From positions 137,132,501 to 137,196,500 of the forward strand of contig CM060831.1 of assembly GCA_030762175.1 (NCBI GenBank): a DNA stretch of 64,000 bases. Reading direction: 5' to 3'. The stretch is from Metallyticus violacea. Taxonomy: Eukaryota; Arthropoda; Insecta; Mantodea; Metallyticidae. Below, piece after piece: positions 12,041 through 60,560 of this stretch; position 1 is the stretch's first letter; every line of letters begins with the position of its first letter. The notes beneath the pieces are model-generated. The model was not told where the DNA came from. It ran no database searches and saw only the letters and a program-made list of their open reading frames with translations. A program made the translations under genes and the position numbers.

Positions 12041-12985
12041 AATACAGGGAGATCCATACAAAATATGACAATTTACGTGGTCATTTTGTGTGGGTAGATG
12101 CAAATAGAGAGTGGGTTCAAAATTTTGGAAAAAAACTTTAATATGTGATTCTGTATATGATGAACAAAAGTTATTGCCTGAACGTGATAGATGGCAATAC
12201 TGTTATTCGTGTCGTCATCCCTCTGTAAAACTGATCGCATTAGTTAAAACGGATTTATGCACGTTATTTGCCTGCAGAACAATCCACACATTTGCACGTG
12301 TGTCAGAATGGCCAAGATTCAGTTACTTACATGCAAATGGAAATAGCGAGCTCCAGATACGTGGTCTATAAGCACGATGTAAGCCATGAGATTGTTTTGA
12401 CCGTTCTACATAACTGTTCTTATCCCTACTATCTGCAAGGTGAGCAGAGACTAATGCCAGCCGATTTTCCTCCAAGGAAAAGGTTCTGTCATTGGTTGGT
12501 ACAACAATCGACATCAGTCTTTCAGCGAAGAGATGAAAGAATCAAATTCAAGAGTCACCTGTGGGCTGAAGAAAACCTTCATGAAATGGTCCAATCTAGT
12601 TATCTGCTATGGTTTAGCGTCAGTGTTTGGGCAGGAATTCTCGGTGACTGACCACTTGTATCTTTCGTTCTTCTCAACCCCCTCAATGGCATACGATATT
12701 CGCTGTTTACACTGAGGCTCACTGGCGAGATGAAATAATAAATTGTGAAAGGAACTTTTTAAGCGTTCCAGGTCTTAGTTTAGGGTACCTCCTCGGCATT
12801 TACCATTTATGAGGATTGAGGAAAACCGCAGTCATGGAACACGTCCTAGCTGTAATCGAATCTCAGTTGGTGATATGAATGATGCATGATAGACCTCCAG
12901 CGTTAACGTTCGCGAACATCTGGACAATTTGCCCGGAAAATGGATTGGTCAAGGAGGTCCTGTTGCTTGGCCGAACTTCAACTTT
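12041..12985 (+). pseudogene. DUF4817-type DNA transposase relic, split by a SINE
   Basis: One frame at 12430-12650 reads YPYYLQGEQRLMPADFPPRK, then RFCHWLVQQS, HLWAEENLHEMVQ and FSVSVWAGILGD. It matches the widespread arthropod transposase in which HPYHLQ...RxxFCxW and HVWADENPH...FSxNVWAGIxGD occur in that order. After the SINE at 12708-12872 it resumes at 12915-12985 with LPGKWIGQGGPVAWPNF, the block before the last catalytic residue. Frameshifts and stops throughout show a dead copy. The 12041-12350 part is less certain. Confidence 0.7.
12708..12872 (-). mobile_element. SINE family A fragment inside transposase relic
   Basis: Reverse-complement copy lacking the tail and the outer head: gagatgaaataataaattgt, ttagggtacctcctcggcat, taccatttatgaggattgag. 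Its position between two in-order blocks of the transposase shows it inserted later. Confidence 0.8.
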
Positions 12986-12994
12986 GATTTTTGG

Positions 12995-13085
12995 AATTGG
13001 AATTAGATAGGATAAGCTTGAAATCACAGTCGTAATTCGAACCACGGATCTTCGGCTTACCGTGCCGATGCTTTTACACGTGTTA
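12995..13085 (-). mobile_element. Possible head of another tRNA-derived SINE
   Basis: The minus strand has a B-box-like gtggttcgaattac, with an A-box-like stretch upstream (agcatcggcacggtaagc). No cloverleaf tRNA can be drawn and no body is recognised, so a decayed SINE head is the most that can be said. Confidence 0.3.
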
Positions 13086-13089
13086 TCCT

Positions 13090-14004
13090 ATCTTATCAGA
13101 CCACAATTTGTGAATCTCCCCCAACCGAGTCTATAAACGCTAGTAATCTGTAAGGTTATCTCATTGCAGAGATTTTATTCTTAAGAGGTGATTCGAAACG
13201 TTCGAATACTTGTGGCCCAGATGTCATTGTTAACCATACTATTTTTTTCAAACCGTATATTAGGTTAAGATTTGAAATCAGAATTAAGATTAGTTTAGCA
13301 TTGACTTTTGCTTTTGAGAAAAAAGGGGAAATGTCGTGTACTCTGAGCCGGTTTCTGATGCCCCAGTTCTGAAACGATGTCTGCAGCCCGGAATCCTGAA
13401 ACGGATACTTCAGTCAGAGTGCATCTCTTCTATACTTCACTTGTCGGGGCTCACAATCAGGGCTAAGGGATCAATGACTATAAACGCTTATCTTTGTTAC
13501 GAAATACATACTGCATTAAATGCTGGTTTGTGGGTTGATTGAGCATTTTTGAACATGTATCAGCATAACCATATTTGTTCCTTGCCCTACCAAACGTCAC
13601 CTCTCAAAGTTTGTTTTCCTATTTTGGAGTCATCCTTTACACACTTGCACGTCCATATAGGCATAAGAAAGTCCCGCTTGTTATAAAAGGCACCGAATGG
13701 ATTTTGAAGGAGAATTTTCCAAGGGTTAACTGTTGTCACATACTTTTCCTCTTGAGAACCATTGACTGTACTCTTCGCCTCTTATCCCGAAATTGTATTA
13801 ACTATGATATTAATCATTAAGCATTTGAAACTCCTTAAAACTTAGGAAATCTGTATGTATATAGAGTTCGAGCATATATGAATAATAGATAAATATTATT
13901 ATGCAGTATAAAAATGTAATGAGCTATAAATAACACTGATAAATAACAGAAAGTATATTATAAGAGATACGTGTAAAATCACTCATAAATAAAACAGGAT
14001 CCGT
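13090..14004. other. No feature recognised
   Basis: Unique-looking sequence. Open frames at 13336-13542 and 13575-13820 show no recognisable protein family or splice context. Confidence 0.4.
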
Positions 14005-14662
14005 CTTGGGTGTCTAGGGGTAACCATATTTGCCTCGTAGACCCAACCGGCCAGGACTGATGGATTTTTTCGGGCGTAAAAATCCTAAGTATGGCTTCTT
14101 TCGGAAGGGAAGTAAAGCCGTGGGTCCCGTGTCGTACATTTACGGCACGAAAAAGAACCTCAAGCCTGAAAGAGAGGCCTCTAAGCAAAATTTGCCGGCC
14201 CTTCACGTTGAATAGCACCCTGATGACCTGAGATATTAAAGAGCGTCCGTAAATAAACCAAATCAATCGTGGACCTACGGTTGGGGATTCAAACTCGGCC
14301 TGCGTCGATGAATTTTTAGGGCGTAAAAATCGTAAGTATGGCTTTCTCCTGAAGGGAAATAAAGCGTCGGTTCCATGTCGTAGATTTACGGCACGTAAAA
14401 GAACCTCAAAATAAGAGGCTTATGAGCAAAATGTATAGGCCGTAAAAATCCTTAATACGGCTTCCTTAGGAAGGGAAGTGAAGCCAAACCGTGTGTTCCC
14501 GCATCGTAGATTTACGGCACGTAAAAGAATCTCGGGCCTGAAATAAGAGGCCTCTGAGCAAAATTTATCAACGGTTTCACGCTGTAAATTTAATGGGACG
14601 CTATTGATCAGAGATATTAAAGAGCATCCTTAAGTATGCCAAATAAATAAAATAAATAATAG
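14005..14662 (+). mobile_element. Tandem array of three SINE family B copies
   Basis: Copy 1 (14005-14275) has the tRNA-like head (gtgtctaggggtaaccatat) and a full body. Copy 2 (about 14276-14430) starts within the head. Copy 3 (about 14433-14662) starts at the ggcgtaaaaatcc-like block. All carry the tatggcttcct...ggaagggaagtaaagc block, the tagatttacggcacg block and gaggcctctgagcaaaattt. Orientation is the same in all three, and divergence between copies is clear. Confidence 0.85.
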
Positions 14663-14767
14663 GTAAAATAGTTATTTATAATACAAGTTCCTAAAGTTAT
14701 TTATTTTTTACCACGATTCAATAAAAATGACTGTAGGAATGCGATCATATAATTTTTTGACCAACTC

Positions 14768-14925
14768 TGAGATATAGTGGTCGCGTTTTCAGCTACTAAT
14801 CCGGAGATCCTGGGTTCGACTCTTAGTCAGGTGAGGCTGTCTGGATAAGATTTCTTTCGAAGTTTTTCCTTACCCTGAGAAGGTGAATACCAAATAGCTT
14901 TAAGACGCCAAAGGCTCCGAGCTCA
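14768..14925 (+). mobile_element. Probable third tRNA-derived SINE family
   Basis: Starts with A-box-like tagtggtcgcgttttcagct and has a B-box gggttcgactctt 40 bases later. The following unrelated body (gttttccttaccctgaga...ccaaaggctccgagctc) ends in a T/A-rich tail. The spacing of A and B boxes fits a polymerase III promoter, and the body differs from families A and B. Confidence 0.5.
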
Positions 14926-15808
14926 TTTTTTTATTTCATTACTTCCATGCATAACTACAGACTTGTACACCTACAGTATTTGCATCCAATCTACAGATAT
15001 CGCTAGAAGACCAATGCAGTCAAAGCGACAATAAATAACACAGTAAACAAAACAAAACAATTTTTTCTACTACAGCAAAAAATTAGCATTAAATTAATAT
15101 TTCATGGTCATCTAAACCAACCATAATGTACAAAGCGGTTAGGAAAAGTGGAATGTTTCATACAAGCATTAGTGTTATATGTAATATAATATAATAACAT
15201 CATGTAAGATCAAGGTAAAGCGCTAATTTTTTACTGAACAAAGTTTGAATATTGAAAATAGAAGAAGTTAGTACCTTAGGTTCTAACATCAATCGGGCGA
15301 ATTGCAATTTTGTTCACTGTCGTGGAAAAAGTGAAATTTTAATGACAGAACTACCTAAACAACTGCAGAACTAGAATCGAAACACGAGTAACTTATTGAA
15401 ATTTTCGGGGTTCTCCTGGGAAAGGTCTGTAGGACAGTTTTATGCAATACTCTCAAAGATCCATGTTCTTTTTTCAAGTCTTCAAATAAAATTAACCTAA
15501 TAGACTCTTACAACAACAAACAATTATTTTGTTCAACTGTAAAATTCTTTCATATATTTGGCAGCAGGTGTGTGAAGGCAGGAAAATGTCCTTATAGTAA
15601 CCATGTGACAAATCTAACTTAAATATAAATTAATAACAATTTCATTGTTCAATAAAAAGCATATAAATTTATCATTTGCACACAAACTCTTACATTTTCA
15701 CTTTCGACGAGCTGCAATATTCATGACAGTCCAAATTTAAAAGTCTTATAGATCTTTTCTTGGTAGCCCCAGAGCAAGTAACCGACAAGGCTGCATTTCT
15801 GTTTACAG
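14926..15808. other. Presumed Nox5 intron, no feature recognised
   Basis: AT-rich sequence leading to the acceptor at 15808. No earlier Nox5 exon was found in it. Confidence 0.4.
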
Positions 15809-52118
<36,310 letters not shown>

Positions 52119-52905
52119 GTTAGTCATCTTCACTTGTCTTTAAGCTTAATTTCTCTTTCATTTACATTGACTATTAAATTGAATTGGATGTGGTTTCTTC
52201 CATGAATGCATAAGTTTCCTTCTGCATTTAACCTTGTTATATTGCAGTAGTGGGAAATGTTTATATGACAGCTTCATGGTTTATGCAAGCTTAATGCCTA
52301 TCATTTTAGTAATAATCATTTGAGCTTAATAATAAACAAATTAAAATAAAATGGCAAATATTGGAAGAACAGAAAATATTTAAAACCCAAAATGTATGTG
52401 TATATATGTCTAATAAAGTAAAAAGAAATTTCATTGTTTCAAATTTATTGAACGTATTTCATTAAAGTATATGAAAATATGAATTATATTTTTTGAAAGC
52501 CTGGTAGATTTAATTTATCATTGGAAAAATTAAATGCCATAATGACAAATTTGCCACACATATATGATAAACTTGGTTAATAATAATAAGATTATCTTGA
52601 TTAAGTTTTCCCAACTTTGATATATTTTTGCTTTCCTAGCAGAAAAAGTTTCATTTTAATCAATATATAACTACCAAAAACTGACTCTTTTATATATAAT
52701 TTTTACTGTTTAAAATTCTATGACAGCTCAGGTCTTTAAGATAATGAATGAAATGAATATATTAATAATACAAATGAATAAGAAGTCATTGACTTCTAAA
52801 GTTAACGTGATATTAGCCTTTTCAGAGTGGAGAATAAACTTTAAAAAAAACTTGAATGCTGTTGTAATTTGTTTACGGAATGTCGGAATCCACACAGTGA
52901 AACTT
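52119..52905. other. Nox5 intron, no feature recognised
   Basis: AT-rich sequence following the last exon in the window. Confidence 0.4.
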
Positions 52906-52906
52906 T

Positions 52907-53034
52907 TGTTAATCTTATTTTGATTTAAAGTAAAACACTAAAAATCATGAAAAACACTTGTGAAACTTAAAGAGAGTTTTAATGTGATGACATGATTTTT
53001 AGTGTTTTACTTTAAATCAAAATAAGATTAAAAA
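52907..53034. repeat. Hairpin element with 39-bp arms
   Basis: 52913-52951 and 52990-53028 are inverted repeats (aatcttattttgatttaaag and onward, and its complement) that are almost identical, around a 38-bp loop. No coding sequence. The near identity suggests recent origin. Confidence 0.85.
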
Positions 53035-53394
53035 AAACTACCTTGGCAATTAAACTTAGCCGGAATTTATACACATTGCTTTGACAGATTGCTCTGATCC
53101 CCTTCCACCTGAAAAGAGCTTAATCTGAGATGAGGGGGAAGAGGATATAAAAGATAGAATTACAATATTTACTATAGCTGACTGTTACAATAATGCCTTC
53201 CTTTTCATTTTAAGGGTTCCCTTTATGGAGGGTGTGTATTCCACCATACAATCAAAAATAAATTTTACCAGGAACTTATCATGTAACAGCCTCACTGCCT
53301 GCTGAGGAAAATCATATCATGTAATCAGAACTGATAGCATGCATATTTTGTTTCTTGTATTATTTATTAGACATAAATGACAATTAATATTGTA

Positions 53395-54723
53395 TGAGGA
53401 CTGTTACTAAGGAATGATCATAATTTGTTTGACAACATACCATCATTCATCCTCTTAATTTTGATGATCTTTCTCAAAGTAAGTCTCCATTGGATGCAAT
53501 GCACCTGCCCCAGAATTTCTGCCAATCTTCAAAGTCATGCTGCAAAACATTTTTTCACAGGTCCTTAAGGATCACTTCCACATTTTTGATAATGGAAAAT
53601 ACTTCTCACAAAGACGTTTCTTCAATTTCAGGAAAAGGGAAAATTCACTTTGGATTAAATCTTGTTGGGGGTGGGGGATCCTGCTTCGCAATGATTTTCG
53701 TGAGATATTCAGCAACAATATTTACAATGTGCAGCCATCATTATTGTGATGCAGCATGTAGCTTGATTCATGGAAATGTGACCTTTTGCATGTGATATGG
53801 CCTTGCAGAATTTTCAGGACATCTCTGAAGTACACATTGCCTAGCTACATTTGTATGTGTGCAAATATAACATACTGGTAAACCATTCCTTGAATATCAA
53901 AAAATGATGACCATAACTTTTCCAGCAAAAGTTTTGTTTTCTTCTTTTCTTTTCTTTTTGGTGATCTTGAGCCTTGCTTTTTGCTCTCATGACTGAAACC
54001 AAGTTTCATCAGCAGTGATTACCTTTAAATAAACTCTGCATCTTCCTATAGCATCATCTTCAACTGTATGTGAACTTCAGCAGTTTTGGAACCCACCATG
54101 CACAAACGCACCTCATGTATAACTTTTCAGTTACTAACATGTGGGTGGTAGCTGTACTGTAGGGAAGAACAAACTCTCCATAGGCCTTCTGTAACATTTT
54201 ATAGGCCTGAGCTGAAAATCTGTTGAGACAAAAGCAGAATTTTGGATCACCATTGTTCATCACTTGTCACCTTCATTTTGCTATAGGCTGAACTTAACCT
54301 GTCTCAACATACACACCTCTTAAGGTGGGAACCAGAAGTGACAGCATTTTTTTTTAAATAGTGTTTAATGCCATTTTTAACTACTGAGGTATCACAGGCA
54401 GTGGACATGATGATATATTGGGAAAGAATTTTTTAAGGAGGAAAGCGTTCCAGGCATAAGTTTAGAGTACCTCCCCAGCATTTGCCATTTATGAAGACTG
54501 AGGAAAACCTGGAATAAACCTCAGTCAGGGAGTATAGTCGTGGCAGTATTTGAACTCCAGACCTCTCACGACTCCACGCCTCAGCTACCCATGGCAGTAT
54601 GACAACAGTGGAACTAATACATGTACTTGCTACATTAAGTTAACAAAATATCGTATAACTAAATTTTAGCACAAGAAATTGTGCCTGTTAAAAACTTATG
54701 ATGTCTTTATTAAACAATCCATG
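53395..54723 (-). mobile_element. Mariner element with nested SINE
   Basis: Flanked by TA (53393-53394, 54724-54725) with related inverted ends: tgaggactgttactaaggaa at the left and its diverged complement at the right. Minus-strand blocks run in order: FFDIQGMVY (first catalytic Asp), YMLHHNNDGC (second, now Asn), PQQDLIQSEFSLFLKLKK (third, Asp replaced by Glu) and a mariner C-terminus (FEDWQKFWGRCIASNGD). Without the SINE it is about 1.07 kb. Dead. Confidence 0.8.
54345..54603 (-). mobile_element. SINE family A inside mariner
   Basis: T-rich tail at 54350, ggcatttgccatttatgaag-like block, B-box decayed (tatttgaactcc), head ending tacccatggcagtat. Comparison with the mariner copy at 20.1 kb shows it split the sequence agtgaca|acagtg. 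Confidence 0.88.
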
Positions 54724-54729
54724 TAGTAG

Positions 54730-54880
54730 ATGCTTGAAGTCCCCGCTTTCTGCTGTGATACATGCCTGAATCATTTTGAAAAGATTTTGAGGCACTTGCT
54801 GCAATTCATCCTCCCAGATATTGTAAACTACCTCCTGGAATTTTGTTTCAGCACCACCTTGAGTGTTATTTCAAGTATAG
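54730..54880 (-). pseudogene. Possible transposase C-terminal fragment
   Basis: The minus strand reads FQEVVYNIWEDELQQVPQNL, FKMIQACITAESGDFKHLL, similar in pattern to the last helix of Tc1/mariner-type transposases. Too short for a firm call. Confidence 0.35.
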
Positions 54881-56092
54881 CAGTAATTTTATATGGATGA
54901 AGATGCAACAGTTTTATGAGTAGCTTTATATGTGCTGCCAATAGATACATCAACTACTGGGCTAATCATGTTAAAGACTTTCAAGGAGAATTTTCAATCA
55001 ATAACCTTTTTCATCAAGCTCTTTTCTCTTTAAACCTGTATTTTTTTTCTCTCTCTCTCTTGCTTCTTGCCAGCGAAAATGCAGTGGTTCAAACTTTGTT
55101 CACCAATTGAAAATTTCACTTCCCAATAGAGATTTTACCTCTGGAAATTTAGCATTAAATTCTCGCCTACAATACTTGTACAATTTCTTTTACACATAAA
55201 ATCAAAATTAAATGTTCTTTGTACCAGCATATATCTCACTTTGGCATACTCCACATACACAGCAGAACATCTAACATGCATATCCTACAGAAATGCAAAA
55301 AAACATTTTGCATAATAAACATGACTGATAGAGTTCAATTGCCTGTGTTAATGGAACTTCTAACTCTAATCTTACTGGGAATCATGCATCCACTGAAGGT
55401 CAACCAGTTTTCAATAATATATATAAAGTTTTATGGCACAGTGAATGAAAACATATTATATATGTATCATTTGGCCTAAGATCAAGATTTTTCAAAAGGG
55501 TAGCATTTATTGCCATCCAACACACACATAAATTGCTGCAGTTTACACATAAATTGCTGCAGTTTGCTACTTTCACATACATGTCAGTGTTTTTCTGCAG
55601 CAAACAGTAACTGAAACTTCAGCAAGTATTGAAAATTAAAAGAATAGAAATAATTCACTTTTTTTTATAATAGGTACAATCAATATCACAAATAGTTGTT
55701 GCAATTACATTCAAAGAAAAAAAAAGAAGAAGATTATTATTGGTCCAAATGGGGTTTTAGTAACTGGTTATGGATTTAAAGTTTCAGGCTTCTCCTAATG
55801 CTTTAGCTTAATAGAATCCAAATGCTTTTGGATATCTTTCAAAAAGCATGACTTATAACAACATAGCAACTTCATTCAAATCACTCATATTATTATTAAT
55901 AGTGCTTGAAATTAGAAATTAACTAATTTAAGATATTGCTGACACAAATGCTGACCATGTAAAAGTTTAAATATAACCCTAACATATAAAATACCTTAAC
56001 ATAACAGTGCAAATTATGATATTCAAAATGAATTTAATAAACAGAAGCAGGAAATAAACAATGAATGCTAAATTACAAAGAAATGTGCGTGT

Positions 56093-56094
<2 letters not shown>
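54881..56094. other. Intron sequence with a 24-bp tandem duplication
   Basis: acacataaattgctgcagttt is repeated in tandem at 55523-55570. Otherwise AT-rich with no recognised gene or element. Confidence 0.4.

Positions 56095-56144
<50 letters not shown>
56095..56144. repeat. Poly(T) run of about 50
   Basis: An uninterrupted T tract. It could be the poly(A) tail of a minus-strand retro-insertion, but no source sequence is recognised next to it. Confidence 0.9.
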
Positions 56145-56145
<1 letters not shown>

Positions 56146-56708
56146 GTCGGTTGTGGAGTATTAGTTGGTTCATAATGTTTTATAATTTATTTTAAAACAT
56201 TCAAATTAAAATGACAAAATAAGAATGAGAATGAAATGGCTGGTTAAATCCAAGCCATCCTGGGAGCATTACAGGTGTACCTACTCTCTTGAGCTTAACT
56301 GCTGCATCAGTTGAAGAATGTAGAATGCTTGTGATTGATGGAATAAAAGAAATGGCCCTTTTTGGAGGCACTTATCAGTTGGTAGGGGATTCATTATTGA
56401 ATATATGTACTTAACAGCTCTTAAATTGAACAGTAGTTTCTATTTATTCCTTTTTAAACACATCTCTCATTCTCATAAAACTGCTTTGAACAGAACTTGC
56501 TCCTCTCTTTGGCTAAGTGACATATTGAAATTCAAATTAAAACTGAAATGCATAGCAGGAACTACATGAAATCAACAACTTTATGCATATAATTGATCTA
56601 TAAAACTGAAAATCAAACAAAATGAAAATTCTATATTAAACTAAAGGCTTCTGCAAACTTAAGCTGGGTAAAGCAAATGACAGATCTCTTCCTCTTAAAG
56701 CCCTCATA

Positions 56709-57944
56709 CAAGGGTAGGTCCATAAGTTTCATGCCTAACCATTTTCTAGGTTTGATAAAGACAAAAAATGTATTTCATTTTTCAATATAGTTGCCCTTTA
56801 TTGCAATACACTCCTAACATTTTTGAATTAACATTTCACTCCCCCCAAAAATAGTCAGAAGTCTTGTCTGCAAATTGGGCATAAACAGCATCCATCACTT
56901 CTTCATCACACTTAAATTTCCATCCTCGAAGGTCCTTCTTGAGTTTTGAGAAAAGGAAATAAGTCATTGAGAGCTAGATCTAGTTTGTAGGGTGGATGGT
57001 TCATTTCCTTGAAGTCATATTTCTTCACAGCTTCTTTTGCATCAAGAGCTGTATGCACAGACATGTCAGTTTTCCTTGCCTTTTCTCTTTGATGTAAGCA
57101 CATAGTCTGTGCAGTAGGCTGCATAGTAGTCCCCATTTATTGTAGTGTTCCTCTCCTTGAAGTCAATGAAGAGTATTTCTTCATAGTCCCGTAGGATTGT
57201 GGCCATGATCTTCTTGGTTAACTAAGTGACCTTGGCTTTTAGAGGCGGTGCTTTGCCAGGTTTACGCCATTCCTTTGATTCTCTTTTGGACAAGACATCA
57301 TAGTAGAGGACCATAATTTCATCTCCTGTAACATTGGTTTGCAGAACTTCTCTCTCGTTGCCACGGCAGAGCTCCAAAAATGCCTGATAACAGATGATTC
57401 AGTGCTGCTTTTGAACTGAGGAAAGAAGTCTAGGCACCCATCTTGCCCTAACCTTATTCATGTTTAAATGTTCGTGAATAATTTGAAGGACTGTTGTTTT
57501 AGAAAGGCCCAACCTTGCTGCTATTTCTGTAACTTTGAACTGTCAGTCTTCCTTCCACAAGAGCGATTGATGTTTTCAGGAGTGAGCACCTCCAAGGGCT
57601 GACCTTAAGCTCTTCATTTTCAATGCTTTTTCGACCCATTCATAAAAGTTTGGCCCATTCTTTTATGTTAGAATATGAGGGAGATGCTTCCCTATATAAG
57701 CCATCCAACCGCTGTTTAATTTCATTTTTAGTAAGACCTTCTTTTGTGAAAAACTTAATAACAGCTGGATACTCCATGTTGAACATGTCACAATCTTCTA
57801 TACATAGTCTTTTTTATGCAACTATATCTGAATAGTGGAGCGTAAGTTACAGCTTCAATTATTTACTTAACAGATAAGGTATGATACCTGATAAGGGTTT
57901 TGAGAAGCCAATAACCCTTATCGGCGAGGCCGTAAACTTACAAA
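56709..57944 (-). mobile_element. Tc1/mariner-type transposon, near full length, inactive
   Basis: TA at 56707-56708 and 57945-57946 flank inverted ends (caagggtaggtccataagtt and, at the right end on the minus strand, cgagggtaattttgtaagtt). Minus-strand transposase blocks: HTALDAKEAVKKYDFKEMNH, PPYKLDLALNDLFPFLK (third catalytic motif, NHPPYSPDLAPSDYFLFP-like), preceded by broken frames toward 57800. Length 1.24 kb is usual for mariners. Stops throughout. Confidence 0.85.
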
Positions 57945-57959
57945 ATTACCCTCGTACCT

Positions 57960-58900
57960 CCAATGAAAAGTAACCAAGATTTTCTGCAACAACTACAAAT
58001 TCCCAAGTATCAATCAGTAAAAGTCCATTAAATTGGCAATAACATGGAAGTGGCATTAAAAGATGAAGTCAATGACCAAGAAACTCCACCAGAACTGCTC
58101 AAACAAAGAGCCTTAACTACATTAGCAAAAAGGTATCCAAATGAATGACCAAGGATCCACACAGATGACTCACTAATGTCTAATTTAACTGTGGGTGCTA
58201 GTGTGTTTCAACACTATTTGCTCACTATATTGCATATGGTGAAAGCAGGATAAACTTCATTGGAGAGATCAAAGTCATCTACACTGCATTACAACAAATG
58301 CGTTACAGATCACAAGCATTTAATAAGTCAGTAATACTCTCAGATTCTACATTAGCGGTAGAGGTTACAGCACTTAATAAATGCTCCCCGTCCTCCACAA
58401 TCAATCAAATATAGCAAATAGTCAAAATGCACCATCTTTCATTGGGTACCCTCACATGCTAGTTTAACTAAAAATTAAATAGCAGATTTCCTAACCAAAA
58501 AAGGAGCAAACATTTAACCCACCAAAACATTGATGAGCTTATTATATTCAACAAAGATGTAATTTAAAAAACAACTGAAGAACACTTCTTCAATGACAGT
58601 TCACAAACAACAAATAACAAAATATGGAAAATTATACATGATTCCTAGCACCTAAATAAAAACAAACCCAGGAAAAAATCAACAATCTTTCGACAAAATG
58701 CTAGCCACAACTTCTTGCAGCCCATCTGTACAAGATAAAAATCTGACAAATTAAACAATGTATAACATCAATCAGCCAGACACAATTATGTATAAGGATC
58801 ACCAAATGGAATGGAAAAAACTGAAAAATAGCAATAATATTATTGAATTGTATTTGAATAACAGAAGTCAAATAAAACAATCCTTTAATGGCAGCCATTA
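57960..58900 (+). pseudogene. LINE RNase H and 3' region relic
   Basis: Shifting frames read RIHTDDSLMSNLTVGA (first catalytic Asp of RNase H), GEIKVIYTALQQM (catalytic Glu), VILSDSTLAVEV (catalytic Asp), then WVPSHASLTKN-IADFLTKKG (C-terminal motif with its His). RNase H after RT is found in I, Jockey-group and R1-like elements. 3' region continues to about 58900. Several stops; dead. Confidence 0.7.
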
Positions 58901-59577
58901 GGAACCAACCAACCAAACCAACCAACCATAGTAATTAAAAATAATCAAAGGAATTTTATCTTGTAATTACATTTTGTTGTTCCATTTAAATAAATAATTA
59001 TAAATGATTGTGATGAATAATATGAATGCTCTTCTGTGTTAATATTGTCAGTAAAACTAATTTTTTTCTTAAAAGTACATAACAACTTTGACTTATCTTA
59101 AGTTTTCTTGTTTTAGTTGGGCTTCAGTATTATTATAAAGCTGTAAGTAAGATGATTTAGAAAAGCATTAGCCATGTTAGTACGGTTTATGCAAAGAATA
59201 AACTGGTTCTGTTTATTGCATGTACTTATAAGATGAGTCTACAGTGCATTAGCAGGAATAAAGTAAAGTAGAAAATAAATTGTTGCAAGTTGGATATATA
59301 GAAAGTCACAACCAACTAGCTGCATTTATCAAGGAAAGTATAAAAAAATTTAAAGAAAAAACTCATAGACCATTAACATTCATATTTAAACTTGCATTTA
59401 CTCTGTAGCATAAATGCATAATGCAATAAGTATGAGTAACTAAGCTATACCATCAAAGCATGATTAATCCAGCTGGCTATTTTAATATGTCCTAGTGAGA
59501 ATGGCTGCAATGTTGGTATTGGTTGCAGTTTGTGAGTACACTTATATTTTGGTATAATGTTTGGAATCACTATGCAT

Positions 59578-59629
<52 letters not shown>

Positions 59630-60440
59630 ATAAATATATTGCATTCTGAAAGTCAGGAATATTAAATAGTATGCTATTAATCTTATAATAGAGTTTTATA
59701 TGCATGCACTTCCCATTGCCCAGTGGTGGGCAATGCTGAGCCAAACTTGAGCTTTGCAACCCACATTGCTTCATTACTAGGTGGTAGACAGCAATCCAGA
59801 ATTGCCATAACGTAACACCATGAATGAATAATGCACTGCATCCTTTGCTGCCTTTGTGGTAAAAGTATAATTCAGATTTGGCTCAGTGTGCCCATCCCTG
59901 CCTTAGAGAATAATCTTTTGATAACAGTAATATACTGGGCTTTACTTATAAAACTTGTTCACTCATATATTTTACATCTCAGAATTAGGTGTCCTAAAAC
60001 ATATATACACTCTTAACTTAAAGAACATGCTGAAGTTTATATCCTTAATTAGCCAAATAGACATATTAGAAAAACCATTATGTTCAGTCACTGTAATGTT
60101 TCATTGCTGATGTTTTCCTTTTCATTCCAAAACCCATACTTGTGCTAATTTTGGGAATGATTTATTTGACAACCATTCAAGATTTTTGCCAATTTTGTGT
60201 AGCTTTCTCTATGTTAAAATACTGCTATCATATTCTGAAATCTGAAAATATTGACATCTCCCCTGACCAATGCATACCACATGCCAGCTTCATCATTTGT
60301 ATTATTTTGCAGTCTCCGGCATATTTTTCACAGGACCTATTATTTTTTAGCAATTCCTTTTTACTAGGCAAATAGTCAAACATGTATGAACATATACTCT
60401 TGAAGCTATTAACAGTAAAGTAGCAAAATATTGTTGATAT
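58901..60440. other. Intron sequence, one (TA) microsatellite
   Basis: (TA)21 at 59584-59626. No coding or repeat family was recognised in the rest. Confidence 0.45.
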
Positions 60441-60443
60441 AGA

Positions 60444-60560
60444 GTTGGTTTGGTGACATATTTCACTTGGTGTTTTAGTTGAGCTGGTCTTCTGCTGATG
60501 ATGGGAGCAAATGTTCCCAAACAATTAAAAAACCAAGTAGGTGTCACCAACCAACCCATT
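60444..60560 (+). mobile_element. Short Penelope-type hairpin with inactive hammerhead
   Basis: Arms 60444-60473 and 60532-60556 pair (ttggtttggtgacat with gtgtcaccaaccaac). The loop carries CTGATGA at 60495-60501, the extra T, helix II GGGAGC/GTTCCC (60503-60508, 60513-60518), then AAAC: the conserved G of GAAA is missing, so cleavage is not expected. Confidence 0.65.
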
